From: Nageia nagi
Lineage: Eukaryota; Pinophyta
Length of the DNA stretch: 64,000 nt
Reading direction: 5' to 3'
NCBI GenBank assembly: GCA_050084985.1
Contig: JBITNC010000001.1
Location: 127,782,001 to 127,846,000 of the forward strand
This document shows positions 46,160 through 58,904 of this stretch, piece by piece. A program made the translations under genes and the position numbers. Below the pieces are notes generated by a model. The model did not search any database. It was not told where the DNA came from and saw only the letters and a list, made by a program, of their open reading frames with translations. Each line of letters starts with the position of its first letter. The first letter of the stretch is position 1.

Positions 46160-47499
46160 ATTTCATTCCTCATCATGCATGCTAAAATTTAAATTTAAAT
46201 TTTACTTAATATATTCATGAAGATATTATGACATAATAAATTTGCAAATATGCTTGTAAAATTGAAAAAATAGATTGATTAAAAAAATATATTGGATTTT
46301 CAAAAGTTATCAAGGTCTATCAGATTATCAAGCTATATTAATGGTGGGGCACTTGCTATTATCCAACCACTACCTTAGTGTAACAAGCTCATAATGTTAA
46401 TCCCATTAAGTGTTTGATTAATTTTTTAAATTTTATTTCTAATTTAAATTGTTAAACTAGAATTTAAAATTAATTTTGAATTTTTACATTTATTAAGTTT
46501 TTATATTAAATATTAAGTATTGAATAATCTATTTTTTTAGGTTTAGTTTTTAGATGAATTAAAATAAGTTATTTTATTAAGGTGTTAACACCTAAAAAGG
46601 AATTTTAATTTAATTAAAATACCCTTTTAGGTATTAAAAATAATTTATTTATTTTAATAAATAAATCTTTTTATCCTTATGCACTCTTATCTACCTTTAT
46701 GTTTTATGATAATAGGTTGGTCCAATATCACAATAAGCCTAAGGAGGATCCTTAGCACTCAACCTATTACCTATAAAGGTAGAGGGGTTATGCATAAGCA
46801 ATTATGCTATGATCTTGAATCCTTGATAGGTGGCAATTACTTGTATCATTCTTGATCAATGTTTCTTAATGCCACCTATCATACCTAGATTTTGTTATAC
46901 ACATAGTTTTGCATTCATGAGATCATTTACATCCATTTGAATATGATATTCTAAGCTTTTAAGGAATGATGAAGACATAGAGAAAAAGGACGAGGCATTT
47001 TGGAAAAGTATTTGGGTGGAACCACTAAGATCCTAGCATCGATGCTTGGTTGAGGATGGTTTGGTGGCTTTGTTAAATAGAGAAGCTCATTTTTCATCTT
47101 CTTTCAGTTGAATATCACCTTCATTCTTTATGACATGTGAAGTACAAGTTTGTATCTTTCATAAATCCAATTTGATAGGTCATGGTCAATTAGGTCATTA
47201 TCATCTTTCATGTCATCATTTACTACTATTTCATGGTTAATTGGTTAAATTAAATATATTGTAAATAACCTTAATTATTATTATTTCAATTATAATAATT
47301 GGTGAACCCAACTTCTTTTTGATACATCGCTTTATCCTTCACTAGTTGTGCCAAAACCCCTATGGTTTTTGGGATATGACTAATATCATATTTCAAGTGT
47401 TTCAAATATAGATACACCCATTGCTTCAAATTAATGTCTTGTTGTACAGCCTAAATAGTCTAGGGTACAAAAAATAATGACAATGCACCAAGAAGACAA
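46160..47499. other. Unassigned DNA with hairpins, possible LTR
   Basis: This is AT-rich sequence. It contains two inverted repeats (46590-46632 and about 46640-46670), and ends before coding-like sequence at 47500. The phrase 'attggtgaacccaac' at about 47299 might be a primer site after an LTR, but no second LTR copy is present to test this. Confidence 0.35.
46590..46632. repeat. Near-perfect inverted repeat
   Basis: ACCTAAAAAGG and CCCTTTTAGGT form the ends and ATTTTAAT/ATTAAAAT the inner arms of a hairpin of about 20 bp. It is preceded by the perfect palindrome GGTGTTAACACC (46581-46592). Confidence 0.85.
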
Positions 47500-48700
47500 A
47501 GTGAAAGGGTACAAAGATTACACCTCCATGAGGAATATTAAAATTCTATAGAAGGCTATAGCCACTCTATTGAAAAAGACATAGAAAATTATCAATGGAG
47601 AGATGAACTTCCACCCAATGTACTAGAGGTACTCACCAAAATCTTATCTATTCCTCAAGGTAGGAAATTGTTAGCTGTAAAAGAGTTTCTTGCTTTCCTT
47701 TTCCAAACCTTGCAAGAAGTAGATATCGAAGTCAAACACCTTTAAAGATCTACCTTAAACACTAACCCTAAATATATTAAATAAAAATAAATGATGTAAC
47801 AAACTCAACATAATATGATATTAAATCCTTGTATGTAATAATACTAATATTTTAATTCATCGCAGATAGCTTCATTACAATTTCACTTATCCTTACCTAA
47901 TGATATTTCTGAATCTCCAATCTAAAACCAATCACTTGATAACCAAACAAAACCTTGTGAAGTCATTGAGCCTAGGGTAGCTACTCTATTTATTAATTCA
48001 GCTTCATTCCATAACCTTTAAGAACCTAAGGCTTTCATAAAATATCCCATCATTCAAAATGTATTCCCAGAGTGCATTGAGGAATAGGAAGATAACCTTG
48101 ATGAAGAATACTTGATTGATGTTTTAGAGAATTATGTGCTTGACATACTAGTAATCCTTGATGTTTGGATGGATGCTAGCAACAATATTTGGTATGAGAC
48201 AAAGACCCAGATGGTTAAATGAATAATTTTCAATCTTAAGGAAAGAATTGAGTTTCCTAAAGCTCAATATGGACTTCAAAGCTTCTTCACTAGAATACAA
48301 AATGGAGATGGTCAACAATTTGGTAAGAACTCTAGAACAAGAGAAGGTCCAATATTTTGGATTTCCAATATTAGTAAAAGATAATAATCAAGATACTAGT
48401 GAACCATCATGGCAAGTGGATCCAAATGATGTACTCCAAAAGATTATGCAGTTAAAACAACAAAAAGGACTCTATCATGGCTTGCATTAACAAGTTTGCA
48501 CCTACACTTTCAATAGATAGGAGAACTTATTTTTCTATTGCATATGCCATAAAAGGTATGATAAATAGGTAAACTTCATAAGATTTTATGATCATAATGA
48601 TCCTAGAGTCCATTTGCAAAGGCATCAATTAGAAGCTATTTCATTTCAAAATGATCATGATTTGTTAACTAAATTATTTTCTCTTAGTTTGAAATTAGGC
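47500..48700 (+). pseudogene. Unrecognised decayed coding sequence, gag-like at its end
   Basis: One part (about 47590-47740) reads ELPPNVLEVLTKILSIPQGR then KEFLAFLFQTLQEVDIEVKHL. A later open piece spans 48248-48490. The end (48560-48690) reads YDHNDPRVHLQRHQLEAIS and HDLLTKLFSLSLK, which resembles the first part of plant gypsy gag (..LLAKLFPLSLKG..). The phase changes between parts and stops occur. I do not recognise the upstream part. Confidence 0.4.
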
Positions 48701-49289
48701 CTTGGTCTTATCTTGAAGGAAGTCTTCCATATGTCCTCCTCCTTGATACTAACTTGGTGACATCCACTCCTCAAGTCCAATTTTGTGAAGAATCTTACCC
48801 CTTGCAACTGATCTAAAAGATCTTATATCCGAGGTAAAGGATAGTGATTTTTTATGGTGATTTTGTTTAATGCTCTATATTTGATGCACATTCTCCAAGT
48901 TTGATCCTTCTTGGGGACCAAAACAATAGGTTATCCACATGGAGATGTACTTGGTATGATCACTCCTTGATCAACCAACTCTTGAATCTGCCTCCTTATC
49001 TCCCCTTGCTCCAAAACTGATTACCGATACAAGGCTATGTTGGGAAATGAAGCATCAATTAATAACTAAATATCATGTTGTATATCCTACATAGGAGGTA
49101 ATCTTTATGGCTCTATAAATAAGTTAGTAAAATCTTGAACTAAATCCTACATGTATTCCTCTCTTTTGCAAGTTGTTGGTGGCTTAAAATCGATATTACA
49201 CATCGATAATAGCATGAGATTCACCTCACCTGAGGCTCCTTTTTTTACCATGATCATAAAAAACTTTTGAGAAGCATTTACAAGACATT
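48701..49289 (-). pseudogene. Gyp-1 RT N-terminal half
   Basis: The minus strand from about 49030 down to 48705 reads, over shifting frames, [29 protein letters not shown]-like sequence, FTKLDLRSG and EEDIWKTSFKI, the fingers and palm of a gypsy RT. It stops at the insert and resumes at 43227. The region between it and the protease (49040-49289) is coding-like but damaged. Confidence 0.85.
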
Positions 49290-49814
49290 TTACCTAATTG
49301 GTAGTGACCAAATGTACTTTTTGTTGCTTTTATGTGCACTAGCTAGAAACATCTTTCCATCTTTCACCAACCGTAATTTATTCAATCTTCTATAATAAAT
49401 GCCATTTTTATCACACATATAAGGGTTACCAAGAATAAAACCACAAATGTCTAAAGGAACAACATCAACCACAATTTCATCAATGTACTTTGCACAAATA
49501 GCAAATTTCAACTTACATTGCTTAGTGACTTGCAAACTAGCATTATGATGCACCCAACCCAAAGGATATGGATTTGGATGGTTGAAAGTTTCCAACCCCA
49601 AATTACTTACCATAGTCTCTGAAATCAAATTTGCTTGAGAAATCATATCAACAATGCAATCTACTTTCATTTTCTTGATTTGGATTTTGAGGTGGAATAA
49701 TTGAATACTTTGTTCTTCAATGTCTTGAGGTTTTTCAACTTTTTGAATGGTTGAAAAATTTATTTTCTCATCAACATCTAAACTTCCCTCAATATCATCA
49801 CATCTAAGAACCAT
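49290..49814 (-). pseudogene. Gyp-1 aspartic protease region
   Basis: A 174-residue open stretch. At residues about 52-62 it reads DCIVDMISQANLIS; gypsy proteases normally have Asp-Ser/Thr-Gly-Ser before QANLIS, so the active-site Ser-Gly is replaced by Met-Ile. Downstream are the expected flap-side and FILGNPYMCDKNGIYYRR features. The stretch is probably catalytically dead. It lies between the gag knuckle and RT, as in Ty3/gypsy elements. Confidence 0.82.
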
Positions 49815-50510
49815 AGCATTAGTTTTCTCCTAATTCTTATTCTTATATGGATGTAATTTCAAATGTAATTTCCAACATTTATCATCAACATGATCATCTT
49901 TATCATAATGACTACAATGCCTACCATCACCTTCTTTCTTTGAAATATTAGTGGTCTTAGTTTCTTGTTTATCTTTGCTTTTATCTTGAGATTTAACTTT
50001 CTCTTATCCTCCCCTTGAATTAGAAGCCTTCTTGGGTTCATCATATTATCTCTTTGCTTTACCATCCTCTTCAAAGTATTGCTCTTGCATACGCACTTGA
50101 TCAAGATTAGAGGGATTAAACAACTTCTCCTCCAAAAGTAGGAATGTCCACTTTGGCCTCCACATTGAATGGAATTGTATTTGATGAAGATGATGAATCA
50201 GTTCTCCCAACTACATCATGATATCTTTGATTGATATTTGTATTTACTCTAGCAGCCAACAACTTAGCCAAATGAGCCAAATGATTCTCCATTGCTAAAA
50301 AACCTTCTTTCAAAATTAGCATCCATCATGGTACAAATAGTAGACTGTTGCTCCTTTGCATTATCCATTTTAGTTTCTCCACCTCTTTTACCAATCTTGA
50401 ATTCCTCTAGAATCAACTCAGGTCTTTGAGATCTCTTCCCAAACATCAAATTTCACATCATTAGCTGTGTGTAATTCCCAAAATTCTAGCTCCAAATTTT
50501 GGCAGCACAA
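49815..50510 (-). pseudogene. Gyp-1 decayed gag
   Basis: On the minus strand after the primer site: MMFGKRSQRPELILEE (50449 on), a piece with NHLAHLAKLLAARVNTN (50322-50116), a lysine-rich linker and a knuckle-like CSHYDKDDHVDDKCWKLHLKLHP near 49905-49850, where the second Cys is Tyr. Frames shift and stops occur. Much of the central gag domain appears deleted. Confidence 0.75.
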
Positions 50511-50522
50511 GCTCTGATACCA
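50511..50522 (-). promoter_or_regulatory. Gyp-1 primer binding site (tRNA-Met type)
   Basis: The minus strand reads TGGTATCAGAGC two bases from the 5' LTR. Confidence 0.9.
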
Positions 50523-50524
50523 CA

Positions 50525-51251
50525 TGTTCCATAATCATCAGATGCTTATAGCATACTTGAATCCTCACATATAGATTCAAATGAAAATTATTAACCATTA
50601 TGAGATCATATAATTGCGTATAAAACTTGAAATTGCATAATGCAAGTAACAAACTAGCAATCTCAAAATACACACAACAAGATCAACACAATGATTTACC
50701 CTAGTTCACCCAATGTGGGCTAATCCAACATGGAATTAGACCTTTCTCTTCTCATTATCTATGGACATTACAATATTACATGCATAGAGAAATACCATCA
50801 ACATAATGGTAATACAATCTCCTACAATTACTGCAATCTCCTACAATAAGAAGAAAAATACAATCTCAGAACTATAGAACTCTGGAATGACTCTTGGCCT
50901 TCCTTCAAATCATATAATCCCAAAATCTACAAACTCTCAAAAATCCCATTGAAGAAATAAGGGGATGGCATGCTCTTTAATAAGCCTCAAAAATGCCTTC
51001 TTTAACATCGATTATGGAAGTTGAAATAGTTCCTCTGCCCACCACATCAATGTCCCTTGAAATTCTACTACTGACTTATCAAATCGCACATCACTAGTAG
51101 CCTAGATTCATATTTTTGCATGTCACTAGTAGCCTAAAATTGAATGTCAATCAACTCTAGATTTCGGTCTTTGATCTATCTCCAAGCATAGATACCTCTA
51201 GATTGAGTACTAATCCTAAAAAGACAACCTGACATGATCCAATTCGAATTA
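50525..51251 (-). repeat. Gyp-1 5' LTR
   Basis: It is 727 bp and matches 40011-40747. The outer end is TA instead of CA and is followed by the target duplication AGTAC. Confidence 0.92.
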
Positions 51252-51256
51252 AGTAC

Positions 51257-52984
51257 AAACACAAATTAACAAACAAATAAGAAGACTAACATGACCTTAA
51301 CAACCTAACTAAAAAATATTGATAAAGAGATATATTGAACAAAAAGATGTAATCATAAAATGTAATATATAACCTAGTCTAAATGATAATCCATAATTAC
51401 CCTATATGAAATTGCAATCCTATCTTATATGAGAAAGAAAGGAAATATTATCTTATGTATCTTCTTTAGAAATGTAGCTTTAATTATCAATTACTTTGAA
51501 TAAAGAACCAATTATTGGGTTATCAACCTTAGAAGGATCTTTTAGATAATTAGGGATATTTTTCTTGGTCTTGTTTAAACCTCAGGTAATGATTCTACTA
51601 ATTGGATTCAACCATTCTTTCAATTTACTTTTTCAACTCTAGCATTCATTAATAATTAAGCATTGACAATGACCAATTTAGGTGAGTATTGATGCTTGTG
51701 GATTTAGGTATTTTTTAAAGATTCTATGGTATTTAAATATGTATTCATCTGATAATTGATATGCCCTTATGCCAAATTCTTCAATTTCATTATTCTACTT
51801 AAGATTTTTCCATTTTTATTTAGCATACAGGGGGTGTTCATCTTTGGTATAATGAAAATATTGAGGCTCAATATCAATTTCATCTTATTGAAGGGATGTA
51901 CTATCTATAGATTATACTAAGTTAACCTATTTGAAAGAATTAAATATTTCTCCTAGAGCACTTATGGTAATGTTAACATTAATAAAGGAATTATTGAAGA
52001 TATTATAAACAATAGCTCAATATTTTTTTAAATTTTTTACATAATTCATATAAACTAATTTAATAGGAAAAAGATCATAATTTTGAGAAAGGTTAGGCTT
52101 ACCTACTTCCATACTTGTTTATGCATATGCACAATCATCGTGGATGACCATTTTGACCATATCATTGTTCTCTTCATCCTCATTAGTATCTTTATTAGAT
52201 TTTATATTGGTTTTTTTATAAATTTAATCAATATTAGTATAATTGATTCTTTCACTTTCTATAATTTTATGCGATTTCTTCTTCATATCAATACACCCTT
52301 TACTTGAATGACCTTTTTATTTGATGGCATAAACAATAATTATTCCCTTTTATATCAATAGGGTTTCTCTTCATCATCGACATATTCTCTTCCCTTTTCT
52401 TCTATCAAATGGGCATTAGAAAGGAAGAAAATTCTAACAATGCATAGTGATATGCTCATGCTATGCTAAGATAAAGATAAAATGATAAAAACAAGCTAAA
52501 CTACCATGAATATAGCTTAAAAACATGCTATATACTCACATAAATGCATAAAAATGTTATACACAAAAGATACAAGTGCTCTAATGCTTCAAGATAGCTC
52601 TCAATGCTCTCAAACCCTCTCCTACACCTGTAAGAAATCTCAAGACATGTTATGGGGTGTGCTAGGGATGATTACGTCCTAGGATAGTGCTAATGGCTTT
52701 GGTTAAACAAGTGGGGAAGGTGGGTAATGGTTAAGTGCTGAAATCATGTGAATGACCAAGAGAGGGAAAACAAGATTTCAAATTTGACTTTATAGATTGG
52801 GCATCATATTATTAGGTCAGTTTACCTAGTTGGTTGGTCGATTAGAGGCTAACTGATTGATCAGTCAAGGAAACTAGTATATCAATTTAGTGCTTGATAT
52901 ATAAGATCAAAAATGGCTATGATGGAGTGATTGGGTGAAGTGTCAGTGCTTACAGTTTGTAGGATCTATCATTATTATTTAATT
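51257..52984. other. Unassigned AT-rich DNA
   Basis: I see no element end or supported gene. An open frame at 52083-52307 is Ile/Phe-rich and motif-free. At 52830-52880 there is a short 'gttggttggtcgattag..gattgatcagtcaa' stretch typical of plant intergenic repeats. Confidence 0.45.
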
Positions 52985-54250
52985 TTTTTTTAAATAAGAT
53001 TCATAAAATTACCCCGAGTTTATTTTGGTTATCTTGGTTTAATAATTCATGCATCATGTTGTAATTAAAAATATCATTATAGGTTTATCTAATGTCTTGT
53101 AAAATGGACAAAAAATGAGAACACGAGTTCTATTTTTTATTGCATTTAGGTTACAAAACATACAAATTATTTTATCCCATGATGTTTTAGGTGTCATCCA
53201 TCTACTTGTTTCAATATATAGCTTATGTGAATTAGTTCTTAATTTTATGATCATAAGTTTCTTTTTTAGACTAATAATTTTACATGGGTAGGATAGATAT
53301 TCAAGTTTTGGTTTGATTATATTTTTATATCGAGCTACTTTTATTTTATTTTTGATACTATCACCACTCTAAAAAAATTAATTACTTTATTTTCAATTTT
53401 AATATTATATTATTTAAAGGGGATATATTATTGTGTATGCTGCCAAAAGTCAAACCATTAATCAAAGTCTTTTAGCCTTTTTTTTTAAGTTATTAATAGG
53501 TTAGGCAATTTTTTTGGGCAATTATAAGGAGCCTATGATAATCTAACTTTGTTAAGTTATAATTATATAATATATATCATCTTAAAGCTTCATTTTCAAT
53601 ATGGAGTAGACCAACTTTCATGAGAAGCATAAAGTAAGGTATGTTATTTTTAAATTTTAAAGTTATACATAGTCAATTATTTTTGGATTTACTTAAGTTT
53701 ATTCCCTATTTCTAAGGAAATACTTCCATCCCAAACTTCATAGCCATAAAGGATTACTGAAGTTACAAGGTACAAGAAAAGATTTTTTTTCCAATTTCAC
53801 ATTTTTACAATTATTTTATATACCATAAAGGGCCTTCCATCTAGAAAAGATTCTATTTTCAACACTTAGATACCATTTTAGTTTGTGATTAATATAAATG
53901 CTTAAGTATTTGTAAGAGTGAATCACCTTTAGAAGTTAACTATTAAAGAGGATTATAGGGTAAAACATCCTTTTAGATTTAATAATAATAATTTTGATTT
54001 TGTCTAAATTAAATATTAAAATAGATATATTATTGAATTTCTAAAGGGTATTTAAATATTTTATAATATCATCATAATGTATAATTAATAAGATAATATT
54101 ATTTGCATAAAATAGGAGAATAATAATGAGGTTGGTGTTTATGCATCTAACTTTTTCTAAATATGTTTTATAGTTGATTTATGTAAATACCAAATAGAGT
54201 TAGGTATAATGGGTATCATTATTTAACTTCAATATTGCAATTAATTTCAT
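52985..54250 (-). pseudogene. LINE remnant (non-L1 type): RT palm to C-terminal zinc motif
   Basis: On the minus strand, 54135-54089 reads LLFYANNIILL, the FYADD-type catalytic block with both Asp changed to Asn. Further on are short matches to the post-RT part (PYNPL, MVSK, then GYEVWDGSIS near 53740-53720). Near the end (53254-53054) RWMTPKTSWDKIICMFCNLNAIK is followed by IFCPFYKTL, the Cys-rich C-terminus of a group of plant LINEs. A run of T at 52985-52992 could be the tail. Stops are frequent. This is a different family from the L1 at 55842. Confidence 0.72.
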
Positions 54251-55841
54251 CATACCACACTTGATTAGTTTTGACTTTAGCAATAACTCACACATAAAGA
54301 CTTTAAACTATAAATATTAGTTTCAAAGCTAATTCTAACTCAACTATACACTTTATCATAGCTCCCTTAATATAGTATTCCAAATTCCTTCCTTTTATTT
54401 GAATTCTCCTCTAAAAATTTTCCCATTTCTTCCAAACCAAAGTTAGCACCTTATAAATCCCAAACCTTAGTCCCAAGTTGTACTAAATTCCTTTGATTTG
54501 AATATTTTACTTTTATAATAGTCTTGTAGATACCCAAAAAATACATTTTTACTTGAACATAATTAATGTGCTTAATCACTTGAAGTTGTTTAATAGGGTT
54601 GATGCTTCATAATTTGAATAGCTCAAACTACTCAAAACCACTCAAAATGCTATAATTGTTTAAATGTTTCATTTTATGGTAAAAAGAGTTTTAATGACTT
54701 GAATAGTTCACTATACTTCTATGTTTAAAATCTAAAAAGCATATTATGAGCTAAATATTCAAAAAAGCTATAATTCAATTGAAAACATCCTAAAAGGGTG
54801 CTTTAGTTACCTAACATTAAAATTGGACTGGACTATATATGTCAAACTCAAAATAAAATTTCTTCTTCTAATTCATTTTTCTCACTTTTACTCTTATGAT
54901 TTCATGTTCTAAAAGTGCTCCAAGATTCTCATGCTAGGGTTTCAAAGCTCATTCAAGAGTTTTGAGGTAAGATCCAAGGGTTTCAAGCTTCTTTGAAGGA
55001 TTTTTACCATGAATTACTCAAATGCTTCACTTCAAATCCATTTTGGTAACATTGTTATGGTGAAATTGTGATATTATTGCTATATCTTATATGTTTTGTG
55101 GTTAATTTTATTTTTTAGAAGGATTATACCATCAAAATTGCAAGGAAATTGAAGAATTATACCCTCTTATGGTTAAATATGCTTATAGTGGAGTTTGGTG
55201 CATGTAGCATATTTGATAGGCTATATTCATCTTAAATTGCATTTAGAATTAAATTTCTTGGATTTTAAACATACCCTTTTATTGATTCATGGTTTTAATG
55301 TTATACAATCTTGTTGGGTATCCTTGGATCCTTTTGATCTAAGAGATTTGATCTTTCTTTATTTCATAGTGTTTTAATATGATTATAGGTTTGAACTCTC
55401 AAAATACATCACTAGATTGATTTTTTATAATAATTTCTTAGTTGAGTCATATTTCTAGTGGCTAAGTCTTCTTTAAAGTTTATATAAAATACACATAGAC
55501 ATGTATAGCCACATTTTGAATTCTATCTTCCTCTTGATTGTGGAATAAATCGAAGCTCATTTACTAGTTAGATAGCTTGAAAAGACTATCTAGTTTTCCT
55601 TAGGTGCATAAATGCCTAAAGTTGTAGGTACCCCTAAATTATTCAGATGCATTAGGTTTCAAATATAAAGAAAGTTTGAATACTCCAATTGAAGTTCCAC
55701 CATCAATCTTTATCATTCTTTGATCTTTACTACAAGACTTGTTCATAGAATTTGTGATTTTCAAACATCTTGTAAGTTGTTAATCCCTTTATGTGTTTTA
55801 GGATCATTTTGAAAGATTTTGGGAGCTACAAATACCATAAT
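54251..55841. other. Unassigned DNA between LINE remnants
   Basis: No convincing coding sequence is present. The 'ctagggtttcaaagctcatt' area near 54935-54990 looks like plant transcript leader sequence, but nothing recognisable follows. The frame at 55195-55377 has no motif. Confidence 0.45.
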
Positions 55842-58800
55842 TTTTTTTTTTCAAAACTTATCTCTCATCTTGGTTGATAATATTATACCATCTCCTCCAT
55901 ACTTTCTTAGTAATATGACACTCAAATAGAAGATGACTTATTGTCTCTTCTGCTAGACATATTATGCAACAACAAAAGCCCTTAAATTCCTATCTTCTCA
56001 TGTTATCCATGTTCATAATACTATTATGGGCCATCAATCATACAAAATAATTAATCTTTGACCATCTAGAGGGTTTCCAAGTTTTCCTCTAATGTTTTTG
56101 TTAAAGGTGTGTAGGATGTGTTAAAGTTTTTATGTAGCCTTCTCTTGTTATGAAAATTCCTTGATTACCATGAGGCCATTTTAATCTATTTGAATACTCT
56201 ATTATTTTACATATTCTTATATACAAAATTACTTTTAATTCTCTTTTCTTCTTTTCCCACTCTTTCGTGGTCCATGCCTTTAGAGTTTTCCTGGTGTACA
56301 AGAGAGGGATATTATTCCTACAAGTCATCCCATATTATACTTTTCTATAATTTCCAACTCTTTACTATAAGCCTTATTTTACTAATTGAGCTCCCCTTTG
56401 TAATGTTTTCTAGGTATTTAAGCTTTGACTTGTCGTTGGAAGATGTGGAATATTTTCATCAAGATAAGATGGATAATATTTTTCTTTAAGAATTTGACTT
56501 CATAGTTCATTTTATTGTGTGATCCACCTCCAATAAAGTTTACATATAAGTACTTGATTATTTGCTTTTAATGTAGAAATTCTTATACCATCCATTTATT
56601 TGGTTGAAATATTGTGTCTCATCTTACTATCATAATTATTTTATCTTTTTTCTCCCAAAACATAAAAATCTTCTCATCACCTTATCCAAGTCATTAAGAA
56701 TACTTTGGTTCAACTAAAATGAAGAATAAGTATACTACCATTGCTTGGAAAGCTCAATTAAAAAGGCTCACTCTACCTGAAAAACTTAACTATTTATTAA
56801 TCAAATGAGGGAGTTTGGATTGAATTCTATCATTTATGGTTTTTCAATCCTTATTATAGCCCTTTCTAGAATAATGGGATACCTAAGTAGTCCAAAGGTA
56901 ATATAACTTTTGAGAAGCCTAAAATTGAAGTGATCTTTTCCCTTACCCTAGTTACTACGCATTAAAAAAGATAAATTTTGATTTTAAATGATTCAAAAGC
57001 TATCTTGTAGTCGTTGTATAATAATCCGATACATGCATCTCTCATATATGTAGTTTCTTTTACTATTGATTTCCCCATATTCTTGTATCAATAACAAATT
57101 GAAGATGTGTGATGTTTATATCTTAAACTATCTTGACTCCATTGAATTTATTCTTAAGATTCCTTTTCTTATTGAGTCTACCAAATCCTTATATAAAAAT
57201 AATTAACACATGGAGGATATCATATCACCTTGTCGGATATCTCTAGAGGTGTATAAAAGAGGGGATGTAAGACCGTTAGTGAGTATCGAGTAGGATTTTA
57301 TGGTGATACACTTCATGCACCATTCTCTCCATTCCTTATTGAAGCCAATCTTTGTTAAAATTTGATTAACTCCCAAATTACTCTATCATATATCTTAGAT
57401 AAATTTAGTTTTATAAACATACCTATATTTCCTCTTTTACTCATCTAATGTATGGTTTTCTAAGCTATCATTATCCTATCAAACATTTGTCTTCCATTTA
57501 TAAACCCCCCTTGCTCTTAAAATATTAGTTCTGAGATAATCCTCTTTAATTTATTTTCCATTAATTTTATGATTATCTTCTATACCACATGATATATAGA
57601 AACGAACCTATAATTGGTGAGATCCTCCATCTATTCTCCTTTTAGAATTAAGATTAGGAAAGTGTGATTTAGAGCTTTAAAAAATATTTCATTTTTATTG
57701 CTTTCCTCTACTTCTTAAGTGATATCATCCTCTATAATATCCAAATAGGTCTTGTAAAATTCTACTAAGAATTGATCTAGTCCTAAAATATTCCTTGAAT
57801 ACATACAAAAAATGATTTCTTTCATATGCTCTACTTTAATCTCTTAGAAGAGTTTTTCATTTTGTTTTTGGGAAGCTAGAGTCGAGATGCTTTTTAGGAC
57901 TTCTTCTTACTAGTTATGGGTCTACTATAAATAAATTACTAACATAATTATTAACAAGTTCTTGAATATTTATCATAGTAGTTTATCAATCCACATCACT
58001 TGGAGAGAGTGCATAAATTCTATTGTGGTGGTTCCTTTTTATTACACTATAATGGAAGGACTTGATATTCTACTTACCTTTTTTCAGCCATGTTGTTCTT
58101 ACTCATTGCATATAATAAATTTACTCTATTTTATCTAGATCCTCTTGTTGACAAGGTAAGAGTTCTTCATACAAAAGTTATATGGAGATAGGGCCTGATC
58201 AAATTTGTTTTACTATCACTTGCATACTAACCTCCAAAATATCCCTTCACCATTGGAAGTTCACCATATGAGTTATTTGCTACATTTTTAGTCCATTTTT
58301 AACAAATTTTATCCTATGGTAGAATTTAAATTATGTTATCTGAAAACCTAGCTTTCCTTACTTCCACCATTATCTCACCAAGTCTAGTAATTTCAAACCC
58401 TCTAAATAAAGGTTTTCAAATTTGAAGGGGTTCCTTTGGGCTTGTATCTTTCTGTCTATGTGAAGGTTGAAATGGAAGTGATCTAAATCTAGATCTAAAA
58501 TATTTATTTAATATTATCCCATATTATGAATATTTTCTCCCACCAAATTTATATCTAGCTAATATTTAATTATTTGATCACAAATTCTCCTATTGGTCCA
58601 ATTATTTTTACATCTTAGTGATGGTATATCAATTAAGTTCATGGGTTATGTTTGTATCATTAACAACCTATCTTTCTAAGTTAATTGGTTTCAATCATCC
58701 TCTTAGTATGTAAGTAATATTTTTCCATTTAAATCTCCTCACTATAGCCATAATTTCCTTGATGAAATTCTCTAAGAGGTTGGATTACCTTCCATTAAAT

Positions 58801-58866
58801 TTTTTAGTCTCGTACTTTTGTTAAACAAGATAAGTTAACAATCATTCATATTGTTCTTGATATTTT
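55842..58866 (-). pseudogene. L1-type LINE: endonuclease, reverse transcriptase, zinc-binding domain
   Basis: Read on the minus strand. Endonuclease end: GGDLNGK near 58725-58705, then NNWTNRRICDQIIKY and LDLDHFHFNLHIDRKIQ near 58600-58450. Reverse transcriptase: DQFLVEFYKTYLD (about 57775), LTNYRFVSIYHVV (about 57620), EQGGFINGRQMFD (about 57500), and DYLGIPLF then LSFSGRVSLFN (56900-56780). The C-terminal zf-RVT reads CCCIICLAEETISHLLFEC with ITKKVW (about 55975-55880). A 12-13 bp T run at 55842-55855 may be the poly-A tail. Stops, frameshifts and loss of a readable YADD block show long decay. The 5' end is cut at about 58866 by the probable Cop-6 LTR. Confidence 0.9.
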
Positions 58867-58904
58867 TGTTGACATTTGGTGTTATCATTGTTGTCAAAGG
58901 ATGC

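Larger units (their letters stand above)
43228..48700. mobile_element. Insert in Gyp-1 RT: composite of gag-like pieces and low-complexity DNA
   Basis: The Gyp-1 RT is broken between its QGL motif (about 48705) and its GLCNAP motif (43227). In between lie, on the plus strand, a gag C-terminal-like piece (43228-44110), low-complexity and unassigned DNA, a CA-rich microsatellite, a possible tRNA-like SINE piece, and a gag N-terminal-like piece (47500-48700). No target duplication is visible and about 20 bp of RT seem lost. It may be one permuted insertion or several events. Confidence 0.55.
40011..51251 (-). mobile_element. Gyp-1: minus-strand Ty3/gypsy element, split by a 5.5-kb insert
   Basis: LTRs are at 40011-40747 and 50525-51251, with the 5-bp target duplication AGTAC at 40006-40010 and 51252-51256. 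On the minus strand: LTR, primer site (50522-50511), gag, protease, RT (broken by 43228-48700), RNase H, integrase, a degraded chromodomain-like tail, LTR. Without the insert the element is about 5.8 kb, a normal gypsy size. Protein order RT-RNase H-integrase marks it as Ty3/gypsy. Confidence 0.93.

Noticed and set aside
52083-52307. A 74-codon Ile/Phe-rich frame resembling a membrane peptide
   Set aside because: It lies in AT-rich DNA where such frames arise by chance; there is no conserved motif or neighbour.
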